Shown piece by piece: positions 16,734-23,747 of a stretch of DNA of 55,129 nucleotides. Each line of letters starts with the position of its first letter. Positions within the stretch are counted from its first letter, which is position 1. Below the pieces are notes generated by a model, which was not told the DNA's origin, did no database searches, and saw only the letters and a program-made list of their open reading frames with translations. The stretch is from Geochorda sp036562495. Its GTDB lineage: Bacteria > Bacillota > Limnochordia > Limnochordales > Geochordaceae. The stretch spans positions 1-55,129 of the forward strand of contig DATCKA010000127.1 of assembly GCA_036562495.1 (NCBI GenBank), read 5' to 3'. The translations under genes were made by a program, and so were the position numbers.

Positions 16734-18488
16734 ATGGCCACGAGCGACTGGTGGGACCGGGGCGGGGGCTTCCTCGTGGGCGATCCCTCGCCCGACGACG
16801 AGGCCGCGGTGGTGACCCCCGAGCAGGCCCGCGAGGAGGTGGAGCCCATCGCGGCCGTGGCCCGCGACTTCGTCCAGAAGGAGGTGCTGGCCCGGGGCGA
16901 GCGCCTGCTGGAGCACGACTACCCCACCTTGCGGGAGCTCCTGGCGAGGGCCGGTGAACTGGGGCTGCTGGGCGTCGAGGTGGAGGAGGCCTACGGAGGC
17001 TCCGCCCTGGGCCCCGTCTACGGGGCGGCGGTCACCGAGGAGATCTCCAGGGCGGGCGACTTCGCCGTCACCTTCGGCGCTCACACCGGCATCGGGACCC
17101 TGCCGCTGGCGCTCTTCGGCACGCCCGAGCAGAAGGCCCGCTACCTGCCGGATCTGGTCGCGGGCCGCAAGGTGGCGGCCTACGCCCTGACCGAGCCCAT
17201 GGCCGGCTCCGATGCGCTGTCGGCGCGCACCCGAGCCACCCCCGTCGACGGCGGCTTCGTCCTCGAGGGGCAGAAGCAGTGGATCACCAACGCCGGCTTC
17301 GCCGACCTCTTCGTGGTCTACGCCCGGGTGGACGGCGAGCGCTTCACGGCGTTCCTGGTGGAGGCGGGCTCGCCGGGCTTGAGCCTGGGCCCGGAGGAGG
17401 ACAAGCTGGGCATCCGGGGTTCGTCGACCCGGGCCGTCTTCCTGGACCGCGTGCGGGTGCCGGCCGATCACGTCCTGGGCGAGATCGGCCGGGGGCACGT
17501 GGTGGCCTTCGGCGTGCTCAACATCGGCCGCTTCAAGCTGGCGGCCGGCTCGCTGGGCTCCGGCAAGGCAGCCATGGCGGTGGCGACGGCCTACGCCGAG
17601 AGCCGCCAGCAGTTCGGCCGGCCCATCGCCGACTTCGGGCTGGTGCAGGAGAAGCTGGCCCGGATGGCGGTGCGGCTGTACGCGCTGGAGAGCATGGTCT
17701 ACCGCACGGCGGGGCTCATGCACCGGCGGGCCCTGGCCGACGGGCACGCCCCGGCGGTCGGGGAGATGGCGGTGGAGTGCTCGGCCAACAAGGTGTACGG
17801 CAGCGAGGCCCTCTCGTACATCGTCGACGAGGCCCTGCAGATCCACGGCGGCTACGGATTCATGAACGACTACCCGGTCTCGCGCATGTACCGCGATGCC
17901 CGCATCAACCGCATCTTCGAAGGCACCAACGAGATCAACCGCCTCCTGATCCCGGACGCCCTGCTGCGACGGGCGATGAAGGCCGGGCTGCCCCTGCTGC
18001 AGGCCATGGCCGAGGCCCGGCAGGCGGTCGAGTCGGGAGCCGGCGCGACCGAGGGCGGGTGGCACGGCGACGGGGCACCCCTGCCGGACGGCGCCTGGAT
18101 GGCGGGGATGCGCCGGGCGCTGCTGTACGCGGCCTCGTTGATGGTGGAGCGCCACGGCATGGCCCTCGAGGCGGAGCAGGAGCAGCTCGGCCGGCTGGCC
18201 GACATGGTCATCGCCTACTTCGCCGCGCAAAGCGCCTGGATCCGGGCGCGCCGGGCGGCCGACCGGGACGGGCGCGACGCGGCCTTGCACGCAGCGCTGG
18301 CAGCGCTGGTCATCGACGAGTCCGCCCGCCAGATGGAGCAGGCCGGGCGCGACGTGGCGGGCACGTCCGAGGCCGCCGACAGGATGGCCGCTCTCCTGCG
18401 GCGCCCGCCGATCGGCGTCATCGCCCTGCAGCGGGAGGTGGCCGCCGCCGTGCGCGCGGCAGGCGGCTACCCCCTGGGACCGCGATGA
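16734..18488 (+). CDS. fadE: Acyl-CoA dehydrogenase, FadE/VLCAD-like
   Basis: A 584-residue FAD enzyme for the first step of beta-oxidation. Its extra C-terminal domain of about 180 residues is as in B. subtilis FadE and mitochondrial very-long-chain enzymes. Signatures: ALTEPMAGSDALS (FAD/substrate loop, residues ~148-160), KQWITNAGFADLFVVYAR, RQQFGRPIADF, QIHGGYGFMNDYPVSRMYRD and the catalytic glutamate in FEGTNEINR (~397). The C-terminal part is helical and Ala/Arg/Met-rich. ATG at 16734, preceded by GAGGGGAGCGAGG. Last gene of fadNAE. Confidence 0.94.
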   Translation: MATSDWWDRGGGFLVGDPSPDDEAAVVTPEQAREEVEPIAAVARDFVQKEVLARGERLLEHDYPTLRELLARAGELGLLGVEVEEAYGGSALGPVYGAAVTEEISRAGDFAVTFGAHTGIGTLPLALFGTPEQKARYLPDLVAGRKVAAYALTEPMAGSDALSARTRATPVDGGFVLEGQKQWITNAGFADLFVVYARVDGERFTAFLVEAGSPGLSLGPEEDKLGIRGSSTRAVFLDRVRVPADHVLGEIGRGHVVAFGVLNIGRFKLAAGSLGSGKAAMAVATAYAESRQQFGRPIADFGLVQEKLARMAVRLYALESMVYRTAGLMHRRALADGHAPAVGEMAVECSANKVYGSEALSYIVDEALQIHGGYGFMNDYPVSRMYRDARINRIFEGTNEINRLLIPDALLRRAMKAGLPLLQAMAEARQAVESGAGATEGGWHGDGAPLPDGAWMAGMRRALLYAASLMVERHGMALEAEQEQLGRLADMVIAYFAAQSAWIRARRAADRDGRDAALHAALAALVIDESARQMEQAGRDVAGTSEAADRMAALLRRPPIGVIALQREVAAAVRAAGGYPLGPR

Positions 18489-18512
18489 GCGGGACCGTAC
18501 CGGGATGAGGTG

Positions 18513-18538
18513 GAGGGGCCCCCGCAGCGGGGCCCCTC
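18513..18538. terminator. Hairpin after fadE
   Basis: A 10-bp perfect stem, GAGGGGCCCC / GGGGCCCCTC, with a 6-base loop lies between fadE and the convergent spore protein gene. There is no T-run on either side, so it would be a U-tract-less terminator at best; being symmetrical it could serve both genes. Confidence 0.5.
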
Positions 18539-18560
18539 TCGTACGTCCGGCGACCCGCCG

Positions 18561-18866
18561 TCAGGCCCTGTCGTCGGCGTGCCGGCCGCGCCGTCGATCC
18601 CGGGCCAGGGTCTCCTTGCCGGCCTCCACCAGGCGGCGCACCATCTGGCCCCCGATCTTGCCGGCCTCCCGCACCGTCAGCTGATCCGGGTTGCCGAGGT
18701 CGTCGGCCAGCCCCAGATCCTCGGCGATCTCCTCCTTGAGGCTCTCGGTCGTGTCGCGGCCTGCCCCGGCCAGGTCGGCCCCTTGCATGGCCGTCCGGTC
18801 TCGATTATCTTGGGGGCGGCGCACTCGGAATCGCTTGGCTTGTGGCGACCGTGGCGTCTCCGTCAT
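18561..18866 (-). CDS. Alpha/beta-type small acid-soluble spore protein, divergent
   Basis: A 101-residue protein with the SASP core: EEIAEDLGLADDLGN (GPR-cleavage-like and first DNA-binding helix, residues ~44-58) and AGKIGGQMVRRLVEAGKE (second helix, ~68-85), matching the GGxMVRRLVE family motif. These proteins coat and protect spore DNA. The residues linking the two helices are longer than in Bacillus SASPs, the usual NGxVGG reads AGKIGG, and there is a basic N-terminal extension. The ATG at 18866 has GGGAGG 10 bases upstream; the internal ATG at 18788 (Met27) would give a more typical 75-residue SASP but lacks a ribosome binding site. Divergent from pfkA. Confidence 0.8.
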   Translation of the reverse strand: MTETPRSPQAKRFRVRRPQDNRDRTAMQGADLAGAGRDTTESLKEEIAEDLGLADDLGNPDQLTVREAGKIGGQMVRRLVEAGKETLARDRRRGRHADDRA

Positions 18867-18906
18867 GCGGGCATGACCTCCCGGTGGGAGAGCATGCGCC
18901 GACCCT

Positions 18907-18931
18907 CATCCGCCCATGTGGTGGGCGGATG
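18907..18931. repeat. Inverted repeat between the SASP gene and pfkA
   Basis: CATCCGCCCA (18907-18916) and TGGGCGGATG (18922-18931) form a perfect 10-bp dyad with a 5-base centre. It lies in the divergent intergenic region, so it could be an operator or a leader hairpin. Two direct copies of CGGACAAG follow, starting at 18943 and 18964 (21 bases apart). Confidence 0.5.
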
Positions 18932-19018
18932 GCAGGCAAGGGCGGACAAGGCGGGGCGGGCAACGGACAAGCTTCGCGGGTGAGCGACGACAACGATCGA
19001 AGGAAGAGGGCCTCGTCG

Positions 19019-19990
19019 ATGAAGCGCATCGCCGTTCTCACAAGCGGGGGCGATGCCCCCGGCATGAACGCGGCCATCCGCTCGGTCGTGCGGGTGGGCA
19101 TCGCGGAAGGGCTGGAGGTCTTCGGCGTCGAGCAAGGCTACGCCGGGCTCATCGCGGGCCGGTTCGTGCCGATGACCGTGCGCAGCGTGGGCGGCATCAT
19201 CGGGATGGGCGGCACCGTGCTGGGCAGCGCCCGGTGCCCCGAGTTCCGCACCGAGGAGGGCCGCCGCAAGGCCATCGAGCAGATGCGGGCCCACGGTATC
19301 GAGGGGCTGGTGGTCATCGGCGGGGGCGGCTCCCAGACAGGCAGCCTGCTGCTGCACCAGATGGGCTTTCCGGTGGTGGGGGTCGCTTCCACCATCGACA
19401 ACGACCTCTACGGCTTCGACCTGACGCTGGGCGTGGACACGGCCCTCAACACCGCGCTCGAGTCGTTGGATCGCATCCGGTCCACGGCTTCCTCCCATCA
19501 CCGGGCCTTCCTCGTAGAGGTGATGGGGCGCGACTGCGGCTACCTGGCCCTGATGACGGCGCTGGCCGGGGGCGCCGAGGTCGTGGTGGTCCCCGAGGTG
19601 GACGTCAATCCCGACGCCGTGGCTCGGGAGCTGCGGGAGGCCTACGAGCGGGGCAAGTCCCACGCCATCGTGGTGGTGGCCGAGGGGGCTCGCTACAACG
19701 CCGCGGCCATGGCGGAGCACTTCCGTGAGCGGCGGGACGAGGTGGGCTTCGAGCTGCGCGTGACGGTGCTGGGGCACGTGCAGCGAGGCGGCACGCCCAC
19801 GGCCTTCGACCGGCTGCTGGGCACCCGAGCCGGCGCCATGGCCGTCAAGCTGCTGGTAGAGGGACGCTACGGCTACATCGCCGGCTGGCTGGGAGGCAAG
19901 GTGCAGGCGCTGCCCCTCGAGGAGGTCGTCGGCAAGAAGCGGCCCCTGGAGCCGGAGCTGCTGCAGCTGGCCGAGGTGCTGGCGCAGTAG
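19019..19990 (+). CDS. pfkA: 6-phosphofructokinase family protein with altered GGDGS motif
   Basis: A 323-residue PfkA-family enzyme that aligns without gaps in numbering to E. coli PfkA at the active site: SGGDAPGMN (8-16), R72, TIDND with T125, D127 and D129, R162, MGR at 169-171, and GHVQRGG. The exception is residue 103: the Mg-ATP-binding GGDGS is GGGGS here, so the metal-binding aspartate is absent. PPi-dependent members usually read GGDD, so this is neither classical type, and the phosphate donor is uncertain. The ATG at 19019 follows AGAGGG; upstream codons are not family-like. Other glycolysis genes are not adjacent. Confidence 0.88.
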   Translation: MKRIAVLTSGGDAPGMNAAIRSVVRVGIAEGLEVFGVEQGYAGLIAGRFVPMTVRSVGGIIGMGGTVLGSARCPEFRTEEGRRKAIEQMRAHGIEGLVVIGGGGSQTGSLLLHQMGFPVVGVASTIDNDLYGFDLTLGVDTALNTALESLDRIRSTASSHHRAFLVEVMGRDCGYLALMTALAGGAEVVVVPEVDVNPDAVARELREAYERGKSHAIVVVAEGARYNAAAMAEHFRERRDEVGFELRVTVLGHVQRGGTPTAFDRLLGTRAGAMAVKLLVEGRYGYIAGWLGGKVQALPLEEVVGKKRPLEPELLQLAEVLAQ

Positions 19991-20020
19991 CGCGGCGGAC
20001 GCCGGCGCCTGGAGGGGTGG

Positions 20021-20467
20021 ATGGCGGTGGGCGAGCCCGAGGCGTCCTGCATCTTTTGCCGCATCGTGCGGGGCGAGGCCCCGGCGCATCTCGTCTGGCA
20101 GGACGGGATGGTCGCAGCCTTCATGGACATCTACCCCTCCAGCCGGGGACACGTGCTGGTGGTGCCGCGCCGCCACGCCGTCACCTTTTGGGATCTGACG
20201 GCGGAGGAGGCGGGCGCCGTCATGCAGGCCGCCTGGCGCGTCGCGCACGCCCTGCGCTGGACGCTGCAGCCGGCGGGCCTCAACCTCCTGCAAAACAACG
20301 GCGCCATCGCCGGCCAGCAGGTCTTCCACTTCCACCTGCACCTGATCCCCCGCTATGGGGGCGGGGAGGGGCTGCGCTTCCGAATGCGGGGGCCCGACAC
20401 GGAGACGCCGTCGGCGGCCGCGCTGGCCGAGCTGGCAGCCCGGCTGCGGGCAGCCCTGGAGGCGTAG
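20021..20467 (+). CDS. HIT family nucleotide hydrolase/transferase
   Basis: A 148-residue histidine triad protein. CIFCRIVRGEAPA (residues ~10-22) supplies two possible zinc cysteines, SRGHVLVVPRRH is the phosphate-side strand, and HFHLHLIPR (~107-115) is the His-x-His-x-His active site. Members hydrolyse purine nucleotide phosphoramidates or dinucleoside polyphosphates; the substrate is unknown here. The ATG at 20021 follows GGAGGGG at short spacing. It is 30 bp downstream of pfkA and probably cotranscribed. Confidence 0.92.
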   Translation: MAVGEPEASCIFCRIVRGEAPAHLVWQDGMVAAFMDIYPSSRGHVLVVPRRHAVTFWDLTAEEAGAVMQAAWRVAHALRWTLQPAGLNLLQNNGAIAGQQVFHFHLHLIPRYGGGEGLRFRMRGPDTETPSAAALAELAARLRAALEA

Positions 20468-20469
20468 CG

Positions 20470-20494
20470 AGCCCCGGGGCGCCGCCCCGGGGCT
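20470..20494. terminator. Bidirectional hairpin between the HIT gene and glycosyltransferase gene
   Basis: A perfect 11-bp stem (AGCCCCGGGGC / GCCCCGGGGCT) with a 3-base loop begins 3 bases after the HIT stop codon and 27 bases before the convergent gene's stop. It lacks a T-run on both sides. Confidence 0.6.
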
Positions 20495-20521
20495 GTCCGT
20501 CCGGTCCCATCTTTCGCCCTT

Positions 20522-21559
20522 TCACCGGCGCTCCTCGAGGATGCGACGGTAGACGGCCTCGTACCCGTCGACCATGCGCTCGACGGTGAAGCGCGCCTCG
20601 ACCCACCTGCGGCAGGCGGCCCGGTCGATCTCGTGCACACGCTTCACCGCCTCGACGGCTTCCTCCAGCGTGTGCACGACCCACCCCGTCTCGCCGTGCC
20701 GTACCACCTCCGGCACGCTGCCCAGCGCCATGCCGATGACCGGCGTGCCGCACGCCTGGGCCTCCACCAGTGCCAGCCCGAAGGGCTCGGGGACCGTGCA
20801 CAGGTGCAAGAGCGCCAGGGCGTCGCCCAGAAACCGGTCGCGCTCGAGCGGGCCCAGCTCGCCCACGTAGGCGATGCGGTCGCCATCGAGGTGGGGCTCG
20901 ATCTCCCGCCGGAAGAAGTCGCGCTCGTCGGGCGGGATGATCGCGGCCATCCGCAGGGGTAGCCCCGTACGCCTGGCCACCTCCACGGCCAGGTGCGCGC
21001 CCTTCTTGGCCGACATGCGCCCCAGGAAGGCCAGGTAGCGCCCGCGCTCCGGCCGGAAGGTGAACTGCGACAGATCCACCCCGTTGTAGACGGTGGCCAC
21101 GTAGCGCAGCTCGGGCAGGCCGGCCCGCTCGGCGTCGCTGATGGAGACATAGGGCAACTGGGCCCGCTGGCGGTAGATGACCCGCGTCGCCGGCTCCAGC
21201 AAGGCCGAGCCGTGCAGCGTGGTGACGATGGGCACGTCCACCAGGTCCGCGAAGGCCAGCGGGTAGCAGTTGAAGTGGTTGTGCAGCACGTCCAGGGCCC
21301 CGTCCCGGGCGTGGCGCAACGCCTCGGCCACGTGCAGGTACTCGTAGATCTTGGGGTCGAGATCGGGCGATTCCCCCAGCGGCCTCGGGCAGACGGCCAC
21401 CAACCGGGCCGATGTCACGCTGTCGCCGGTGGCGAACAGCGTCACCTCGTGACCGCGCCGCACCAGCCCCTCGGCCAGGTGGTAGACCACCTGCTCCCAG
21501 GGACCGTACCGGCGCGGCGGCGTCCTCCACGTGATGGGCCCCAGCAACCCGATCCGCAC
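20522..21559 (-). CDS. GT4-like glycosyltransferase
   Basis: A 345-residue GT-B fold protein. The N-terminal domain starts RIGLLGPITWRTPPRRYGPW, typical of glycosyltransferases acting in trehalose, capsule or spore-coat sugar transfer. LAFLGRMSAKKGAHLAVEVA marks the domain junction, and EPFGLALVEAQACGTPVIG (residues ~250-268) is the E-x7-E nucleotide-sugar motif. The donor sugar and acceptor are unknown. The GTG at 21559 has GGAGGAGGGG 8 bases upstream, which outweighs a longer upstream open frame. Transcribed away from the dcw cluster. Confidence 0.85.
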   Translation of the reverse strand: MRIGLLGPITWRTPPRRYGPWEQVVYHLAEGLVRRGHEVTLFATGDSVTSARLVAVCPRPLGESPDLDPKIYEYLHVAEALRHARDGALDVLHNHFNCYPLAFADLVDVPIVTTLHGSALLEPATRVIYRQRAQLPYVSISDAERAGLPELRYVATVYNGVDLSQFTFRPERGRYLAFLGRMSAKKGAHLAVEVARRTGLPLRMAAIIPPDERDFFRREIEPHLDGDRIAYVGELGPLERDRFLGDALALLHLCTVPEPFGLALVEAQACGTPVIGMALGSVPEVVRHGETGWVVHTLEEAVEAVKRVHEIDRAACRRWVEARFTVERMVDGYEAVYRRILEERR

Positions 21560-21651
21560 GATGCCATCCCCTCCTCCTGATAGGATCTTGCAAATCTCGT
21601 CGTGGAAGCCAGCAGGAAACGCGCCCGGCGCGGCGAATGCGGAGGGCGCGG

Positions 21652-21676
21652 AGTGGGGGAAAGTGGTGCGAAGTGG
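21652..21676 (+). promoter_or_regulatory. MraZ-box operator
   Basis: Three direct copies of AGTGG start at 21652, 21662 and 21672, an exact 10-bp period, about 130 bases upstream of mraZ. MraZ is known to bind repeated (A)GTGG/TGGG elements spaced by one helical turn ahead of its own operon, so this is very probably the autoregulatory site of the dcw cluster. Confidence 0.75.
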
Positions 21677-21799
21677 AGGACCCCCGCCAAGCGGCCGGGC
21701 TGGGGAGCCTGCGGCCCACGGCGCACCGTTTCCCCCACAAAGCATCTTTCAGGGCCCGAGACTCCGGGGGACGGGACCGGTTCGCTGGCCGTGGCCTTC

Positions 21800-22225
21800 A
21801 TGGGCGAGTACCAGCACCAGCTGGACGAGAAGGGCCGGCTCATCATCCCTGCTCGCTTTCGCGAGGAGCTGGGCAGCCCCTTCGTGGTGACGAGGGGGCT
21901 GGATCGCTGTCTGTTTGCCTTTCCGGTCGCCGAGTGGGCCAACGTGGAGGCCAAGCTCCGGTCGCTGCCGTTGACGCAGGCCGACGCCCGTGCCTTCGTC
22001 CGGTTGCTGATGGCGGGCGCGTCCCCTGTCGAGCTGGACCGAGCCGGCCGGGCGCTGGTGCCCCCGCACCTGCGCCAGTATGCGGGCCTGCAGCGAGACG
22101 TCGTGGTGCTCGGTGTAGGGAGCCGGGTGGAAATATGGGATCAGGCTGCGTGGGAGTCCTACGCCGCCCAGGCCCAGGGCTCGTTCGAGGCCATCGCCGA
22201 GAAGATCGTCGGGCTGGGGTTGTAG
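21800..22225 (+). CDS. mraZ: Transcriptional regulator MraZ
   Basis: A 141-residue protein of two SpoVT/AbrB-like halves, each with a D-x-x-G-R turn: DEKGRLIIPARFREEL (residues ~9-24) and LDRAGRALVPPHLRQYAGL (~76-94). It forms a ring that binds DNA repeats and controls the dcw operon. The ATG at 21800 gives the family start MGEYQHQLDEKGR; the ribosome binding site is weak. It heads the division and wall cluster and has repeated AGTGG boxes upstream. Confidence 0.95.
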   Translation: MGEYQHQLDEKGRLIIPARFREELGSPFVVTRGLDRCLFAFPVAEWANVEAKLRSLPLTQADARAFVRLLMAGASPVELDRAGRALVPPHLRQYAGLQRDVVVLGVGSRVEIWDQAAWESYAAQAQGSFEAIAEKIVGLGL

Positions 22226-22245
22226 AGGCGTTGCAGGAGCACGAG

Positions 22246-23178
22246 GTGCCGCACCGGCCCGTCATGGTGCGGCAGGTGGTGGAGCTGCTCGGGCCACGCC
22301 CGGGCGGGGTCTACGTCGACGCCACCGTCGGCGCCGGCGGTCATGCGCGCGCCTTGCTGGAGCAGGAGCCGTCGTGCCGGATCGTCGGGCTCGATCGGGA
22401 TCCCGACGCGCTGGCCGTCGCCGCCAGACGGCTCGAGGCATGGCGAGATCGGGTCGTGCTCTTGCGCGCCGATTTTTCTGAACTCGGGGCAAAGCTTCGT
22501 GATTTGGGACTTGACAGCGTCGACGGGATCCTCTTCGACCTGGGCGTCTCGTCGATGCAGCTCGATACGCCCGACCGTGGCTTCACCTACCAGGTGGAGG
22601 ACGCACCCCTCGACATGCGCATGGATCCGGCGTTGCCGCTGACGGCGGCCGATCTCTTAAACCGGTTGCCGAAGGAGCAGCTCACGCGGATCTTTCGTGA
22701 GTACGGCGAGGAGCGGTGGGCGTCGCGCATCGCCGCCTTCGTCGTGGAGTTCAGGCGGCGCCAGCCCTTCGAGCGGGCGGGTGACCTGGTCGCCTGCATC
22801 AAGGCGGCCGTGCCGGCCTCGGCCCGGCGCACCGGGGGCCATCCCGCCCGACGGATCTTCCAGGCGCTGCGCATCGCCGTCAACGACGAGCTGGGCCAGC
22901 TGGAGCGCGCCCTGCCCCAGGCCATGAGGGCCCTGCGGGAGGGCGGGCGGCTGGTGGTCATCAGCTTCCACTCGCTGGAGGATCGCCGGGTCAAGGAGGC
23001 CCTGCGCCGAGCCCAGAGCGCGGGCGATCCCGTCCCCATGCGACTGCTGACCCGCAAGCCCCTGACGCCCGACGCGTCGGAGGCCGCCGACAACCCCCGG
23101 GCCCGGAGCGCCCGACTGCGAGCCGCCGAGCGACTGGCCGAGGCGGACCGCACGGCTTGGACGAGGGAGGTCCGATGA
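22246..23178 (+). CDS. rsmH: 16S rRNA (cytosine(1402)-N4)-methyltransferase RsmH
   Basis: A 310-residue S-adenosylmethionine enzyme that methylates C1402 of 16S rRNA in the P site. N-terminal PHRPVM (family H-x-P-V-M), SAM motif VDATVGAGGHARALL (residues ~23-37), GLDRDPDAL, ILFDLGVSSMQLD, GGRLVVISFHSLEDR and the C-terminal NPRARSARLRAAER. The GTG at 22246 is chosen because CAGGAG lies 6 bases upstream; TTG at 22231 is an alternative. Its TGA overlaps the ftsL ATG (ATGA). Confidence 0.94.
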   Translation: MPHRPVMVRQVVELLGPRPGGVYVDATVGAGGHARALLEQEPSCRIVGLDRDPDALAVAARRLEAWRDRVVLLRADFSELGAKLRDLGLDSVDGILFDLGVSSMQLDTPDRGFTYQVEDAPLDMRMDPALPLTAADLLNRLPKEQLTRIFREYGEERWASRIAAFVVEFRRRQPFERAGDLVACIKAAVPASARRTGGHPARRIFQALRIAVNDELGQLERALPQAMRALREGGRLVVISFHSLEDRRVKEALRRAQSAGDPVPMRLLTRKPLTPDASEAADNPRARSARLRAAERLAEADRTAWTREVR

Positions 23179-23717
23179 CGATGGCGACACCGGTGTGGGC
23201 TCTCGAGCCGCAAGACGAGCCGTGCGATGCAGCCTTCCGCCGACAGGAGGCCGGGCCGGCCCGGACCACGGCGGTGGCGGGCCCCCTGGCCAGGCCCGAG
23301 CGGATCGTGGCGGGCTGGCTGGTCGCGGTCGTGCTGGTGGTGGCGGGTTCGACGGCCTACCTGAGCCTGCTCGTGCATATGGCGATCATGGGGCGTCAGG
23401 TGGCCCGGCTCCAGGCGGAGCTGGCCATGGAGCGGCGCAGGGGTGAGGCCCTGGAGGTGGCGCTGGCGCGGGAGACGTCGCCGGCGCACACCGAGCGGAT
23501 GGCGCGCACGGTGCTGGCCATGGAGAGGCCCAACCGGGTCCGGGTGCTGGTGCTGGACGGGCCTCCCGCGGCGGGGGTGGCGGTGGCGAGCCGGCCGGCC
23601 GCCGAGGCCATGCCGACGCGGGATGCGCCGGGATGGGCCGAGCGCCTGGGCGCTACGCTGGTGGCGCTGCTCCACAAGCCGGTGGCCCTGGCCCGGCAGT
23701 TGCCCTCGTGGCCGTGA
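23175..23717 (+). CDS. ftsL: FtsL-like septum formation protein
   Basis: A 180-residue bitopic membrane protein: a cytoplasmic N-terminus of about 45 residues, one hydrophobic segment (WLVAVVLVVAGSTAYLSLLV, residues ~46-65), then a short coiled coil (LQAELAMERRRGEALEVALARE, in part). FtsL sequences diverge strongly, so the call rests on topology, size and position between rsmH and the penicillin-binding protein. FtsL joins DivIB/FtsQ and DivIC/FtsB in the divisome. The C-terminal ~65 residues, Ala/Pro-rich, are longer than usual. The ATG at 23175 overlaps the rsmH stop and has GGAGG close by. Confidence 0.68.
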   Translation: MTMATPVWALEPQDEPCDAAFRRQEAGPARTTAVAGPLARPERIVAGWLVAVVLVVAGSTAYLSLLVHMAIMGRQVARLQAELAMERRRGEALEVALARETSPAHTERMARTVLAMERPNRVRVLVLDGPPAAGVAVASRPAAEAMPTRDAPGWAERLGATLVALLHKPVALARQLPSWP

Positions 23718-23747
23718 GGAGGCGCCCCGGGAGGAGTCGAGGCGCGG

